From: Terriglobia bacterium
Lineage (GTDB): Bacteria; Acidobacteriota; Terriglobia; UBA7540
DNA length: 42,966 bases
Assembly: GCA_020072925.1 (NCBI GenBank)
Contig: JAIQGA010000043.1
Coordinates: forward strand, 1 to 42,966
Direction: 5' to 3'
Shown: positions 33,249-41,223 of the stretch, piece after piece
Layout of the letters: the number at the start of each line of letters is the position of its first letter
How positions within the stretch are numbered: position 1 is the stretch's first letter
Notes under the pieces: generated by a model
The model's input: only the letters and a program-made list of their open reading frames with translations
What the model was told of the DNA's origin: nothing
Databases searched by the model: none
Made by a program: the position numbers and the translations under genes

Positions 33249-34735
33249 GATTTCTCGAAGCTTGGGTAGCAACTCCCCTGGCTCAGGCAGTGGGTTGGAC
33301 GCTGCTCCATTCCCTGTGGGAAGGGGCGATCATCTCGGCGGCGCTGGCGGCCTTGCTCGTGGCCGTGCGCTCGGCGCGTGCCCGCTATGCCGTGGCCTGC
33401 GTGGCGTTGCTTCTCTTGCTTGGGGGAATTGGCCTCACTTTTGTTCGCGTGATGCCGGAAGGGGTGCAGGGCCTGCACAGCGCAGGAACGCCCGCACTTC
33501 CGGCATGGACCGTTGGACCGGATAGGGATGCCAATGGCCCTTCGGGTCTTGGCCTTGCCGCGGTCGTGCCGTGGCTTACGCCGTTTTGGATTTTAGGCGT
33601 GTGGATTTTCGCTCTCGGGCAGCTGGCCGGTTGGATATCGCTCTCCCGGTTGCGGCGGCGCGGTGTGTGTTGTGCGCCTGAGCACTGGCAGAAGGAACTT
33701 GTCCGCTTGAGTGCACGGTTGCGCGTGTCGCGGCCCGTCCTGCTGCTGGAGTCCTGCCTGGCGGAAGTGCCGATGGTCGTTGGCCATATCCGGCCGGCAA
33801 TCCTCATGCCGATTGGACTGCTCGCCGGCTTGCCGGCGGGACAGATTGAAGCCATCCTGCTGCACGAGTTGGCGCACGTCCGCCGTTACGATTACCTGGT
33901 GAATGTCTTGCAACGCTCGGTGGAGAGCCTTTTGTTTTATCACCCCGCGGCTTGGTGGATCTCCCGGGTGATTCGCGCTGAGCGCGAAAACTGTTGTGAT
34001 GATGTGGTTGTCGCAGCGAGCGGCAATGTGCAGCAATACGCTGAGGCTCTGGCCACCCTGGAACAGAATCGTTGGTCAGGCAGGGAACCGGCGGTGGCGG
34101 CTAAAGGAGGGAATCTCGTGAAACGCATCCGTCGTCTGCTTTATCCGAAGGGCTCGAATGGCGCCTGGACGCCGTTATTCGCGGCAGCAATCCTTGTGGC
34201 AACCGGTGTGGTGGCTTTCGCCGCGTGGCCAGCGAAACCGCTCCAGCAGAGCTCAGCAGCCAAGCAGCGGCAGGCGGACCGCGCCGAGGCCTCGCCTTAT
34301 GAACGGTGGCTGAATCAGGAAGTGGTCTACATCATCACCGATGAGGAACGCGCCGCCTTCCAGAAACTCACCACCGATGAAGAACGGAACAAATTCATCG
34401 AGCAGTTCTGGGAGCGCCGCAATCCGAATCCCGGCAGCCCGGAAAACACCTTTAAGGAGGAACATTACCGCCGGATCGCTTTTGCCAACGAGCACTTTGC
34501 CACGGGTCGGCCAGGCTGGAAGACCGATCGCGGCCACGTGTATATTGTTTACGGCCCGCCGGATGAAATCGATTCCCACCCCGGGAAGAAGCCGTACCCC
34601 TTCGAGGAGTGGAGGTACCGGCACATCGAGGGCCAGGGCGACAAGGTGATCTTCGCATTCACGGACCGGAAGATGACGGGCGACTACCAGCTCGCTCCCG
34701 GACACCCGGTGAAGAAGAACTCAACGTATCCTTGA
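33245..34735 (+). CDS. BlaR1-like M56 membrane metallopeptidase fused to a GWxTD domain
   Basis: A 496-aa protein. Membrane segments lie at about 20-40, 48-68 and 100-130. The M56 zinc site is HELAH (H207, E208, H211), with a downstream acidic residue in RAERENCCDD. A further membrane segment lies near 310-335. Residues about 345-475 form a GWxTD domain (YERWLNQEVVYIITDEERAAF; FWERRNPNPGSPENTFKEEHY; VYIVYGPPDEI), with the name motif represented here by RPGWKTDRG. In the BlaR1 scheme the peptidase cleaves BlaI on sensing a signal; the GWxTD part, instead of a penicillin-binding domain, may be the sensor, which is inference. ATGA overlap with blaI. Confidence 0.88.
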   Translation: MRFLEAWVATPLAQAVGWTLLHSLWEGAIISAALAALLVAVRSARARYAVACVALLLLLGGIGLTFVRVMPEGVQGLHSAGTPALPAWTVGPDRDANGPSGLGLAAVVPWLTPFWILGVWIFALGQLAGWISLSRLRRRGVCCAPEHWQKELVRLSARLRVSRPVLLLESCLAEVPMVVGHIRPAILMPIGLLAGLPAGQIEAILLHELAHVRRYDYLVNVLQRSVESLLFYHPAAWWISRVIRAERENCCDDVVVAASGNVQQYAEALATLEQNRWSGREPAVAAKGGNLVKRIRRLLYPKGSNGAWTPLFAAAILVATGVVAFAAWPAKPLQQSSAAKQRQADRAEASPYERWLNQEVVYIITDEERAAFQKLTTDEERNKFIEQFWERRNPNPGSPENTFKEEHYRRIAFANEHFATGRPGWKTDRGHVYIVYGPPDEIDSHPGKKPYPFEEWRYRHIEGQGDKVIFAFTDRKMTGDYQLAPGHPVKKNSTYP

Positions 34736-35130
34736 ACGGGCTCACTGAACGCGCGGCACGATTCCTCCACACCTGCTAGAGCGGCGCTCGATGAGCGCCG
34801 ACCGGTATCGCGCTTTTGTGCCGAATTGCACGTGGAGGAGCGCGGGCGTCTCGCCCGCAAGCGGTCAAGATGGCGGCGCTCCAATCCGACGGTCAGACCG
34901 CCCCCACAGCAAACCCAACGTGCAAGTCCCACTTGCATTATGATTTGCGAGCCGCTACAATAGGTTTCGTCGGGGCAGTGTCGATACAAGCTATGAGCTG
35001 AAACGAAGCGTGAGGCTTCGCAGCGACCCGTTCCTCCGCACGAGAAGACGCGAACGGTCGATGACCGCACTCGCGAAACACGAATTCTCGGCGGCGGGAA
35101 CATCACAAATTCAATAAAGGAGGCAGTCTG
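34736..35130. other. 395-bp non-coding gap with hairpins
   Basis: No gene is seen. A perfect seven-base-pair hairpin GGCGCTC-gat-GAGCGCC lies at 34783-34799. A larger inverted repeat at 34837-34882 has arms GGAGCGC/GCGCTCC enclosing GCGGGCGTCTCGCCCGC, itself palindromic. Neither has a T run. AAAGGAGG at the end is the ribosome site of the next gene. Confidence 0.5.
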
Positions 35131-35499
35131 ATGACAAAGAAGCTAGCGATGTTAGGGCTTAGCCTGCTCGTCGTCGGGTGTATGGCTTTGGCGGCGGCGG
35201 ACAAGACGTACTCCGGGACCGTCAGCGATGAGCACTGCGGCGCCAAACATGCCACTCCCAGCAAGGCAGCCGAAGAATGCGTGGAGAAGTGTGTTTCCGG
35301 CGGCGCCAAGTACGTGCTGGTTTCCAAAGGAAAGGTCTACAACCTCGATGCCCAGGATAAGTTCAAGGGCATGGGCGGAAAGCGCGTCTCCGTGAAGGGA
35401 ACGCTCAGCGGCGATACGATCACGGTCACGGAAGTTTCCCAGGGCTCCAGCATGATGCACATGTTGCATAAGAAGTCTAAGGAAAAGGCAACAACCTAA
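35131..35499 (+). CDS. Small exported protein (DUF5818-like), copy 1
   Basis: A 122-aa protein. The signal region KLAMLGLSLLVVGCMALAAA contains a lipobox-like VVGC, so it may be a lipoprotein or be cut after ALA. The mature part has TYSGTVSDEHCGAKHA, ECVEKCVSGGAKYVLVSKGKVYNL and GKRVSVKGTLSGDTITVTEV: a small beta fold with three Cys. The function of such proteins is unknown. AAAGGAGG lies about nine bases before ATG 35131. A paralogue follows at 35770-36099. The C-terminal tail is Met/His/Lys-rich (SSMMHMLHKKSKEK), which could bind metal; that is inference. Confidence 0.78.
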   Translation: MTKKLAMLGLSLLVVGCMALAAADKTYSGTVSDEHCGAKHATPSKAAEECVEKCVSGGAKYVLVSKGKVYNLDAQDKFKGMGGKRVSVKGTLSGDTITVTEVSQGSSMMHMLHKKSKEKATT

Positions 35500-35532
35500 A
35501 CAACCCCAGGGCAGCAGGGGCGTGCTACGAGG

Positions 35533-35567
35533 GGCCGTCCGCAATGTTGGGCGGCCTTTCTATTTTT
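35533..35567 (+). terminator. Rho-independent terminator after the first small exported protein
   Basis: GGCCGTCC, the loop GCAATGTT, and GGGCGGCC form a GC-rich stem directly followed by TTTCTATTTTT. It ends the transcript of the gene at 35131-35499. Confidence 0.75.
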
Positions 35568-35769
35568 GGCAGGGGTCCGCCGAGAGGAGTAAGGGAGGCT
35601 CCGCCGCCCATCCGCACTGCCCTTGCCGCGGAAGTTGGGAAGTAACCTTGACGCGAGATTGTCATCCAAAAGGATTGAAAGCGATTAAGGACGAAGGTAT
35701 GGGGAGGTGCCGCTCACGATACTCGCCTCGCCAATTCGCAATCTCGAAGTTGCCCTCAGGAGGACCGGC

Positions 35770-36099
35770 ATGAACAGGACGTTTACTTTACTGCTCGCAT
35801 TGTTGCTGGGAGTTGGCATGAGCTTTGGGGCCACGAAATCCGCCTCCAAGACTTTTGTCGGCGAAATCAGCGACTCGATGTGCGGGCTGAAGCACATGAT
35901 GCCCGGCGGCGCCAAGGCCTGCACGGATGAATGTGTGAAGGCCGGGGCAAAATATGTGCTGGCGGACCAGGCCGCGAAGAAAGTGTATGGACTGAGCGAC
36001 CAGGAGAAACCCAAACAGTTCTCGGGGGGGAAGGTGAAAGTGACGGGCACACTGAGCGGCGATACGATCCAGGTGACCTCGATCACTGCCGCCCAATAA
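35770..36099 (+). CDS. Small exported protein (DUF5818-like), copy 2
   Basis: A 109-aa paralogue of the protein at 35131-35499: signal peptide (FTLLLALLLGVGMSFG), then KTFVGEISDSMCGLKH, CTDECVKAGAKYVLAD, KVYGLSDQ and KVKVTGTLSGDTIQVTSI, with three Cys at matching places. It lacks the lipobox and the Met/His-rich tail of copy 1, so the two may be sorted or used differently. ATG 35770 is chosen because AGGAGG lies about six bases upstream; an in-frame start at 35707 would precede the signal peptide with 21 unlikely residues. A terminator separates the two copies. Confidence 0.82.
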   Translation: MNRTFTLLLALLLGVGMSFGATKSASKTFVGEISDSMCGLKHMMPGGAKACTDECVKAGAKYVLADQAAKKVYGLSDQEKPKQFSGGKVKVTGTLSGDTIQVTSITAAQ

Positions 36100-36235
36100 A
36101 CGCCCGGGGGTTCGCGAGTCGTCGCCTGTCGCAAGCAGGATTCCTGCGGCGCCCGCGCGTCGAAGGCGGCAGAAAGCGGAAAGCTCCTGTATAATGAATG
36201 GGGTAAATCAAGTCTGGAGGATTTCTCAGGAACCT

Positions 36236-36379
36236 ATGGGAACGACAAGCAATCAACCACCCGCATCGGAATGGAAAGTCCGGCGTGTGGGCACCGTAAC
36301 GTTTGCAATATCCAAACCTAAGCGTAACCGCCGAAAGCTTCGTCAGACACGGCTGAAAAACCGCAGGCGAGCGCGCTAA
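36236..36379 (+). CDS. Possible 47-aa very basic protein
   Basis: The frame starts GTTSNQPPASEWKVRRVGTV and ends in an Arg/Lys-rich tail (KPKRNRRKLRQTRLKNRR). It is preceded by TATAAT at 36190-36195 and a GGAGG at 36215, but the latter is about 16 bases from the ATG. An ATG at 36194 in the same frame would give 61 aa. No family is recognised. The tail suggests nucleic-acid binding, if the ORF is real. Confidence 0.35.
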   Translation: MGTTSNQPPASEWKVRRVGTVTFAISKPKRNRRKLRQTRLKNRRRAR

Positions 36380-36577
36380 CAGCATTCGGGACATTCATAG
36401 GGAAGGTGTGACGGACCGTGGCGAGCCGCACGAGCAGAGGTAGCCAGGCCTCCGTCGCACTGAGACGAGCGAACAGTTCACCTTCCAGGGCATCTGCAAG
36501 TCTGCCTCTAGGCACCTCCTGAGATGAGGCGTGGGCGGCGGTACCGAGCCCCGCCGGAGCCCGGCGCGGACGGGTGC

Positions 36578-37552
36578 ATGATAGAAGTTCTTCGCCACTA
36601 CGGTTATTCCTTTGTCTTCCTGGCGGTCTTTGCGGAGAATCTCGGACTCCCCCTTCCTAGCTTTCCCATCGTTCTCGTCGCCGCGGCGCTGGCTGGCACG
36701 CTGAACCTGCGCGTGCATTGGATTGTCGCCGTGAGCGTGCTCGCGGCGCTGGCCGGCGACTCAATCTGGTACGCCATTGGGCGCCGCCGCGGTCGCCCCA
36801 TGCTGCGCCTGCTCTGCTCCCTATCCCTCGGTCCCGATTCCTGCGTCAGCCGCACCGAAAGCCTCTTCGAGCATTACGGTGGAAAGTCGCTGCTCGTGGC
36901 CAAGTTCCTTCCGGGACTGAACACCATCGCCCCACCGTTGGCGGGCATGCTCAAGATGTCGCCGCTGCGCTTCGCGCTTCTGGATCTGGGTGGCATCGGG
37001 CTTTGGGTGACTTCGGCTGTTTTGCTGGGCTTGGGGTTTCGAACTGAAGTGGAATGGATCATAGCCTGGCTTTCCGCGATGGGCATGACCAGCGTTTTTG
37101 TTATTCTGGTCCTGCTGGCGGGGTTCGTGCTCCTGAAGTGGGTCGACCGCCGGCGCTTCTATCGCACGCTGGCCAAGGCGCGCATAAGTCCGCAGAAGCT
37201 CAAAGAGCGTATTGACCGAGGCGAGGAACTCGTCGTCGTGGATCTGCGCTCGGACCTGCGCTATGAAGTCGAGAGCGCGAAGATCCCTGGCGCGCTGCAC
37301 ATCCCTCCCGGCGAATTTGAGAAGCGCTATAGGGAAATTCCGTCCGGCAAGCCCGTGGTGATGTACTGCACTTGACCCAACGAAGCCACCAGCGCCAGGA
37401 TGGCGCGGCTACTGGTCGAGAAGGGGTATCGGGAGGTCTGGCCGCTCCTGGGGGGCTTCGACGCCTGGGAAGCGCTCGACTATCCCCTCGAGCCGATTCT
37501 GGCCTCCGCATCGCCCTTGCCATTGATTGCAGCCGTAAAGTCCTCCGCCTGA
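36578..37552 (+). CDS. DedA-rhodanese fusion with in-frame TGA, candidate selenoprotein
   Basis: The DedA (SNARE-associated) membrane domain covers residues about 1-190: ENLGLPLPSFP, GDSIWYAIGRRRGR, FLPGLNTIAPPLAGM. A cytoplasmic rhodanese domain follows (about 200-300): VVVDLRSDLRYEVESAKIPGALHIP, then VVMYCT, TGA (37373-37375, position 266), then PNEATSARMARLLVEKGY and PLLGGFDAWEA, to a normal stop at 37550-37552. I expect Cys at the TGA (YCTCPNEATSA pattern from family knowledge). The coding frame is intact beyond it and a SECIS-like hairpin is at 37388-37416, so Sec insertion is plausible; a TGC-to-TGA error or new mutation is the alternative. Read as a stop, the rhodanese would be truncated after C264. 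Start ATG 36578 begins the DedA fold; ATG 36524 is in frame upstream. Confidence 0.75.
37388..37416 (+). promoter_or_regulatory. SECIS-like hairpin after the in-frame TGA
   Basis: ACCAG and CGCC (37388-37396), loop AGGAT (37397-37401), GGCG (37402-37405), bulge CGGCTA, CTGGT (37412-37416). The upper stem can also be drawn as GCGCC/GGCGC. The loop begins 22 nt after the TGA and has G in its first two bases, which fits the general bacterial SECIS pattern as I know it. Pairing was judged by eye; no folding energy was computed. Confidence 0.5.
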
Positions 37553-37663
37553 TAATTCCGGAATACAACGTTTGCGCCACAAGAGTATTCTATTTAATAG
37601 GGGTCCGGCTTCCGTCGAGGCAGGGTGGGGAAGACTGGGTCCGGCGAGGATCCGAATAACATT

Positions 37664-39508
37664 ATGGCAAAGAAAACTCTCGGGAAGATGGCTCTGTTGA
37701 TTCTGGCCACCGCGCTGGCAGTGCTGGCGGCCGTGGCGGAGCAGCCGTTGACGCAAGACGACGTCACGTTGCTCCTGCTGGGTGGCGCGCCCAGTGAGAA
37801 GATCATCAAGCTGGTGGAGCAGCGCGGTGTGGATTTCCAGCTTACCCCGGACGCCGTCACGAAACTCAAGAACGCGGGAGCCACCGACGAGTTGGTCGAC
37901 GTGATGCGCCGCGTTGGTTCGCACCCTCAGCCCGCCGCAACCAGCGCGCCCGCGGCCCCTGCGGCGGCCACGCCGGCACCCGCACCGGCGCCCGCGGCCA
38001 CCCCGCCACCGGCGGCCACCCCACAAAGCCCGCCAGCCTCCACGGAGCAGAAGGTCCGCGAGGTGATGCAGGGACTAAGCAGCGCCCCCGCGGGGACAAC
38101 CGAAGATTTGCCTTATGCGCCGACCTTCACCGCTAAGACCCTTGCGGGCGAGTCGCTTAATTCACGGAATTTCAAAGGCAAAGTGCTGCTGGTGAATTTC
38201 TGGGCCACCTGGTGCGGCCCCTGCAAGAAGGAAATTCCCTCGCTGACCCAGCTTCAGGATGAGTACGGCAGCGAGGGCCTCCAGGTGATTGGCTTTTCGA
38301 TGGACCGCACCAGCGGCGTGGTGCGCCAGTTCATGCACACCTACCGGATGAGCTTTCCGGTAGCCATGGCTGATCGCGACCTCCGGCGCATTTTTGGCGG
38401 AATTACAGCGGTGCCGACGACGTTCTTGATCGGCCGCGATGGCCGCGTGCATTTCAAGGTCGAAGGCGCGATGCCGCTCGAGTCTCTCGGCGGGCGGGTC
38501 CAGACGCTGCTGTCTGCGTCGGCGCCGGGCACGCAGATGGCCTCCGCCCAAACCGCCTCGGCCGGCACTCCTGAGCCCCTGAAGCGGCTGGATCCCTCCA
38601 AGGCGGCGGAGGACACGAGCGGGCCGCCCATTGCCTCACCGCCCGAATCCGCACAGAATTCGCCGCCCCTTCCGCCCACTCAGACGACTGCGGCCGCGGC
38701 CTCGCCCACCGTGAGACCAGCCGCCGCGAGGAATGCGGCGTCCGCCGCCAGTCCGGTCCTGAGCGATCCCAGCCCCGAGCGCGTTCAGCAGATCATTCAG
38801 GCCTTTGCAGCGAAGGAGAAACTCTTCAAGGAAGCCCGGGATAATTATACCTACCACCAGATTAACAAAGTTGAAACGCTGGATGCCGACGGCAGCGTGG
38901 ACGGGATGTACCAACAGGAATGGGATATTCTCTACGATGACGCTGGCAAGCGCATCGAGCGCGTGACCTATGCCCCGCTCGACACCCTGAAGCGCGTGAT
39001 GATTACTCCGGAAGACCTCGACGCCATGCGTAACATCCAGCCGTTCGTCCTCACCAGCGACGAACTGCCGGAATACGAGGTCAAATACCTTGGCCACGTC
39101 AAGGTGGACCAAATTACGGCGTACGTTTTCTCGATCCGCCCGAAGGAAATCAAAAAAGGTCGTCAGTATTTCCAGGGTGTCGTCTGGGTTGACGACCGCG
39201 ACCTCCAGATTGTGAAATCGGAAGGCAAGCAGGTCCCGGAGTTGCATACTAAGAAGGGCGAAAACCTCTTCCCCCGGTTCACTACTTGGCGCGAACAGAT
39301 TGACGGCAAGTTCTGGTTCCCCACCTTCACCCTGGCCGACGATACGCTGTACTTCGACCAGGGCCCCGTGCATATCAAGGAAGTGATCCGTTATTCAGAT
39401 TATAAACAGTTCAAGGCGGGAGCGCGCATTATCGGCGTCGAGGCCATCGACCAGCCCAAGGATAAGGACCAGAAGAAGAACAACGCCCCTCCCCCACCTA
39501 AGCAATAG
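37664..39508 (+). CDS. Exported three-part fusion: small N-terminal domain, TlpA-like thioredoxin, LolA-like C-terminus
   Basis: A 614-aa protein. A signal segment (about 8-25) is followed by a 55-residue helical domain (TQDDVTLLLLGGAPSEKIIKL to ATDELVDVMRR), of a kind I recall from other exported acidobacterial proteins, and a Pro/Ala-rich linker (about 86-125). The thioredoxin domain (about 150-285) has WCGPC (183-187) and VPTTFLIGRDG. A second Pro/Ala linker leads to a C-terminal domain (about 380-600; YTYHQINKVETLDADG; YQQEWDILYDD; WREQIDGKFWFPTF) that resembles outer-membrane-lipoprotein-carrier-type folds. It probably acts in periplasmic thiol chemistry. ATG 37664 is chosen since the signal peptide starts there; GTG 37625 is in frame upstream. 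Confidence 0.8.
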   Translation: MAKKTLGKMALLILATALAVLAAVAEQPLTQDDVTLLLLGGAPSEKIIKLVEQRGVDFQLTPDAVTKLKNAGATDELVDVMRRVGSHPQPAATSAPAAPAAATPAPAPAPAATPPPAATPQSPPASTEQKVREVMQGLSSAPAGTTEDLPYAPTFTAKTLAGESLNSRNFKGKVLLVNFWATWCGPCKKEIPSLTQLQDEYGSEGLQVIGFSMDRTSGVVRQFMHTYRMSFPVAMADRDLRRIFGGITAVPTTFLIGRDGRVHFKVEGAMPLESLGGRVQTLLSASAPGTQMASAQTASAGTPEPLKRLDPSKAAEDTSGPPIASPPESAQNSPPLPPTQTTAAAASPTVRPAAARNAASAASPVLSDPSPERVQQIIQAFAAKEKLFKEARDNYTYHQINKVETLDADGSVDGMYQQEWDILYDDAGKRIERVTYAPLDTLKRVMITPEDLDAMRNIQPFVLTSDELPEYEVKYLGHVKVDQITAYVFSIRPKEIKKGRQYFQGVVWVDDRDLQIVKSEGKQVPELHTKKGENLFPRFTTWREQIDGKFWFPTFTLADDTLYFDQGPVHIKEVIRYSDYKQFKAGARIIGVEAIDQPKDKDQKKNNAPPPPKQ

Positions 39509-39518
39509 TTCGAGGAAG

Positions 39519-39612
39519 AAGGGATTAGGGTTTAGGGATTAGCAAAAAGAAGCAAACACAGGGCATTTCCCGCGGAAGCCCTAATCCCTAAACCCTAACC
39601 CCTAATCCCTAT
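39519..39612. repeat. Word-repeat hairpin of TTAGGG type
   Basis: The left arm ggattagggtttagggatta and the right arm ccctaatccctaaaccctaa, then cccctaatccct, are reverse complements with about 40 bp between them. The right end supplies the stop codon (CTA 39609-39611) of the minus-strand gene. It resembles telomere repeats only in wording; the units are irregular and the setting is an ordinary convergent gene gap. Confidence 0.85.
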
Positions 39613-40157
39613 TTCAACACCAGCGGTCCCGTCCACGGATCATTCTCGGAAAGTTCTAGCCTGACCTTTCCCCCGGAGTACAAGCCCTTGATGGTTTCCA
39701 CTACCACGATGGGGCTGCCACCCTCGGCGGGCTTGATGCCAATCAGGTGATATTCGCGGCCGGGGGATACGTTGTCAAATTGGAAGGTGCCGTCGCGGTC
39801 GGTTTGCGCGGTGGCGATCGCCGGCAAGTTCGGAACCAGGGCGTACGCCTCCGCCAACGCTTGATCGCAAAGCTGATAGGTCCGGACAGGATCGGCGGCC
39901 GGATGAGCCATTGCCCGGCGGCACTTCTGCTGGAGTTCCCTGAAAGGCCTGGTCGCCTCGTAAGTGAAGAGGTAGACCTTCAGGTCCCGCACTGGATTCG
40001 CGGCCGTCTTTCGATTGATGGTCTCGACGACAGTCACATGGCCCGATACGCTTCCGGGCGCCGGCATCTGCCGTACCAAATGCGCGGCTTGCCCGGCATA
40101 TAATGCTTCCGCGCTGAACACCAAAGCCGATACCGCCCAACTGAGGCTTCTGCCCAT
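39609..40157 (-). CDS. Exported protein with carboxypeptidase regulatory-like domain
   Basis: A 182-aa protein with a signal peptide (RSLSWAVSALVFSAEALYAG). The remainder is beta-rich: GSVSGHVTVVETINRKT, RDLKVYLFTYEATRPF, a Cys pair in QQKCRRAMAHP and TYQLCDQAL, then TAQTDRDGTFQFDNVSPGREYHLIGIKP, which is the regulatory-like (transthyretin-fold) signature. Function unknown; such proteins are usually envelope-associated. Start ATG 40157 has AGGAGG about seven bases upstream. The stop codon comes from the word repeat 39519-39612. Confidence 0.78.
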   Translation of the reverse strand: MGRSLSWAVSALVFSAEALYAGQAAHLVRQMPAPGSVSGHVTVVETINRKTAANPVRDLKVYLFTYEATRPFRELQQKCRRAMAHPAADPVRTYQLCDQALAEAYALVPNLPAIATAQTDRDGTFQFDNVSPGREYHLIGIKPAEGGSPIVVVETIKGLYSGGKVRLELSENDPWTGPLVLK

Positions 40158-40298
40158 CTTGCCACCTCCTGTAGGTCGCGGTCCGGTCCCGTGGGAAGTT
40201 AGCGAGAAGGATACCACCGAAAAAGGGGTTGTCAATAGACACGATGTCGGGCGTTACACCTATCTATTCCAAAGAAAACACTCGCCGTGATTGTGCGT

Positions 40299-40390
40299 AG
40301 TGAGTAGTAAATAGCCAATAGTGAATGGTGAATGCAAATCTTCCAGGGGGGGTCTGCAATTCACTATTCACTATTCACTATTCACCATCT
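40299..40390. repeat. Word-repeat inverted element, AATAGTGAATGG type
   Basis: Left arm: agtagtaaatagccaatag, then tgaatggtgaatgcaaa. Right arm: attcactattcactattcac, then tattcaccat. They are reverse complements with about 25 bp between. It lies in the 319-bp gap between the divergent genes at 40157 and 40477, which otherwise shows only the two ribosome-site regions. The same words reappear at 41213-41230. Confidence 0.8.
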
Positions 40391-40476
40391 CCCATCCGTC
40401 GCTCGCGACTGCTCTTCCAGGTGGCGATTTGCCTATGGCGCGGCCGCGAGGACGATTCCTGTTAAAATGCCTGCGC

Positions 40477-41223
40477 ATGAAGCCGCCCTCAATCGAATGG
40501 CGCGTGGTGCTGGTGCGCCCGCGGAATCCGCTGAACATTGGCGCGGCGGCGCGAGCCATGGCGAACTTCGGGCTGCGGGAAATGTGGGTTGTGGCGCCCC
40601 ACGATCCCGTCTGGCAGGAGACGCGCTCGGCGGTGGGCGCGGAGGAGGTATTGCTCGCGGCACGCGCGGTGCCGGACCTGGCCGACGCGGTAGGCGACGC
40701 CACACTGGTTATCGGGACCACGGCCGGGTCGCGCCGCACTCTCGACCGCGACCTGCTGCCGCTTTCTGAACTGGGTCCCTGGCTGCGGCGCCACAAGACG
40801 CGCGGCCGCGCGGCGCTCCTCTTTGGCTCGGAGAAGACCGGGCTCTCGAACGAGCATTTGAGCTATTGCCACGCCTTGGTGCGCATTCCGACCGCCTCCG
40901 ATTGTCCCTCGATGAACCTGGGGCAGGCGGTGGCGGTCTGCGCCTATGAGCTCTCGAGAGCCGGTGCCATTTCCTCGCGAACCCCTCGCCTGGCAGTCCA
41001 CCAGTCCGATCCCGCAATTGCTCAATCACTCGAGCATGTCTTCGCCCGGGCCGCGCACGTGCTGGATCAAGTGGGTTATCTCAAGCCCAAGAGCCGCGCC
41101 GCCACATTGCGCAAACTGCGCCGATTGCTCCTTGACCTCGAACTCACCAATAACGACGCGAGAATCCTGGGCGGGGTACTGGCGCAGGTCGAGTGGGGGC
41201 TGAAGCAGAAGAATAGTGAATAG
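40477..41223 (+). CDS. TrmH/SpoU-family RNA 2'-O-methyltransferase, TrmJ-like
   Basis: A 248-aa SPOUT enzyme. Motif 1 is RNPLNIGAAARAMANFG (residues 16-32), motif 2 LLFGSEKTGLSNEHL, motif 3 IPTASDCPSMNLGQAVAVCAYEL, with a helical C-terminal extension (about 180-248) as in TrmJ, which methylates position 32 of tRNAs. It uses SAM through a knotted fold and acts in the cytoplasm. The exact RNA target is unproven. Start ATG 40477 is chosen because the conserved strand IEWRVVLVRPRNP follows; a longer frame from 40321 translates a word repeat. The last three codons and the stop come from the next word repeat (41210-41340). Confidence 0.9.
   Translation: MKPPSIEWRVVLVRPRNPLNIGAAARAMANFGLREMWVVAPHDPVWQETRSAVGAEEVLLAARAVPDLADAVGDATLVIGTTAGSRRTLDRDLLPLSELGPWLRRHKTRGRAALLFGSEKTGLSNEHLSYCHALVRIPTASDCPSMNLGQAVAVCAYELSRAGAISSRTPRLAVHQSDPAIAQSLEHVFARAAHVLDQVGYLKPKSRAATLRKLRRLLLDLELTNNDARILGGVLAQVEWGLKQKNSE

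Noticed and set aside
36578-37375. DedA-rhodanese gene as a plain nonsense pseudogene
   Set aside because: Kept only as the alternative: the frame after the TGA shows no decay, the TGA is at an expected Cys and a SECIS-like hairpin follows, so recoding deserves priority.
39519-39612. Telomere-like TTAGGG/CCCTAA arrays
   Set aside because: The units are irregular, form an inverted repeat between two ordinary bacterial genes, and match the construction of the other word repeats; there is no sign of a replicon end.
40321-40476. 52-residue N-terminal extension of the TrmJ-like protein
   Set aside because: Its first part translates a word repeat (FTIHYSLFTIS); the conserved SPOUT fold starts at ATG 40477.
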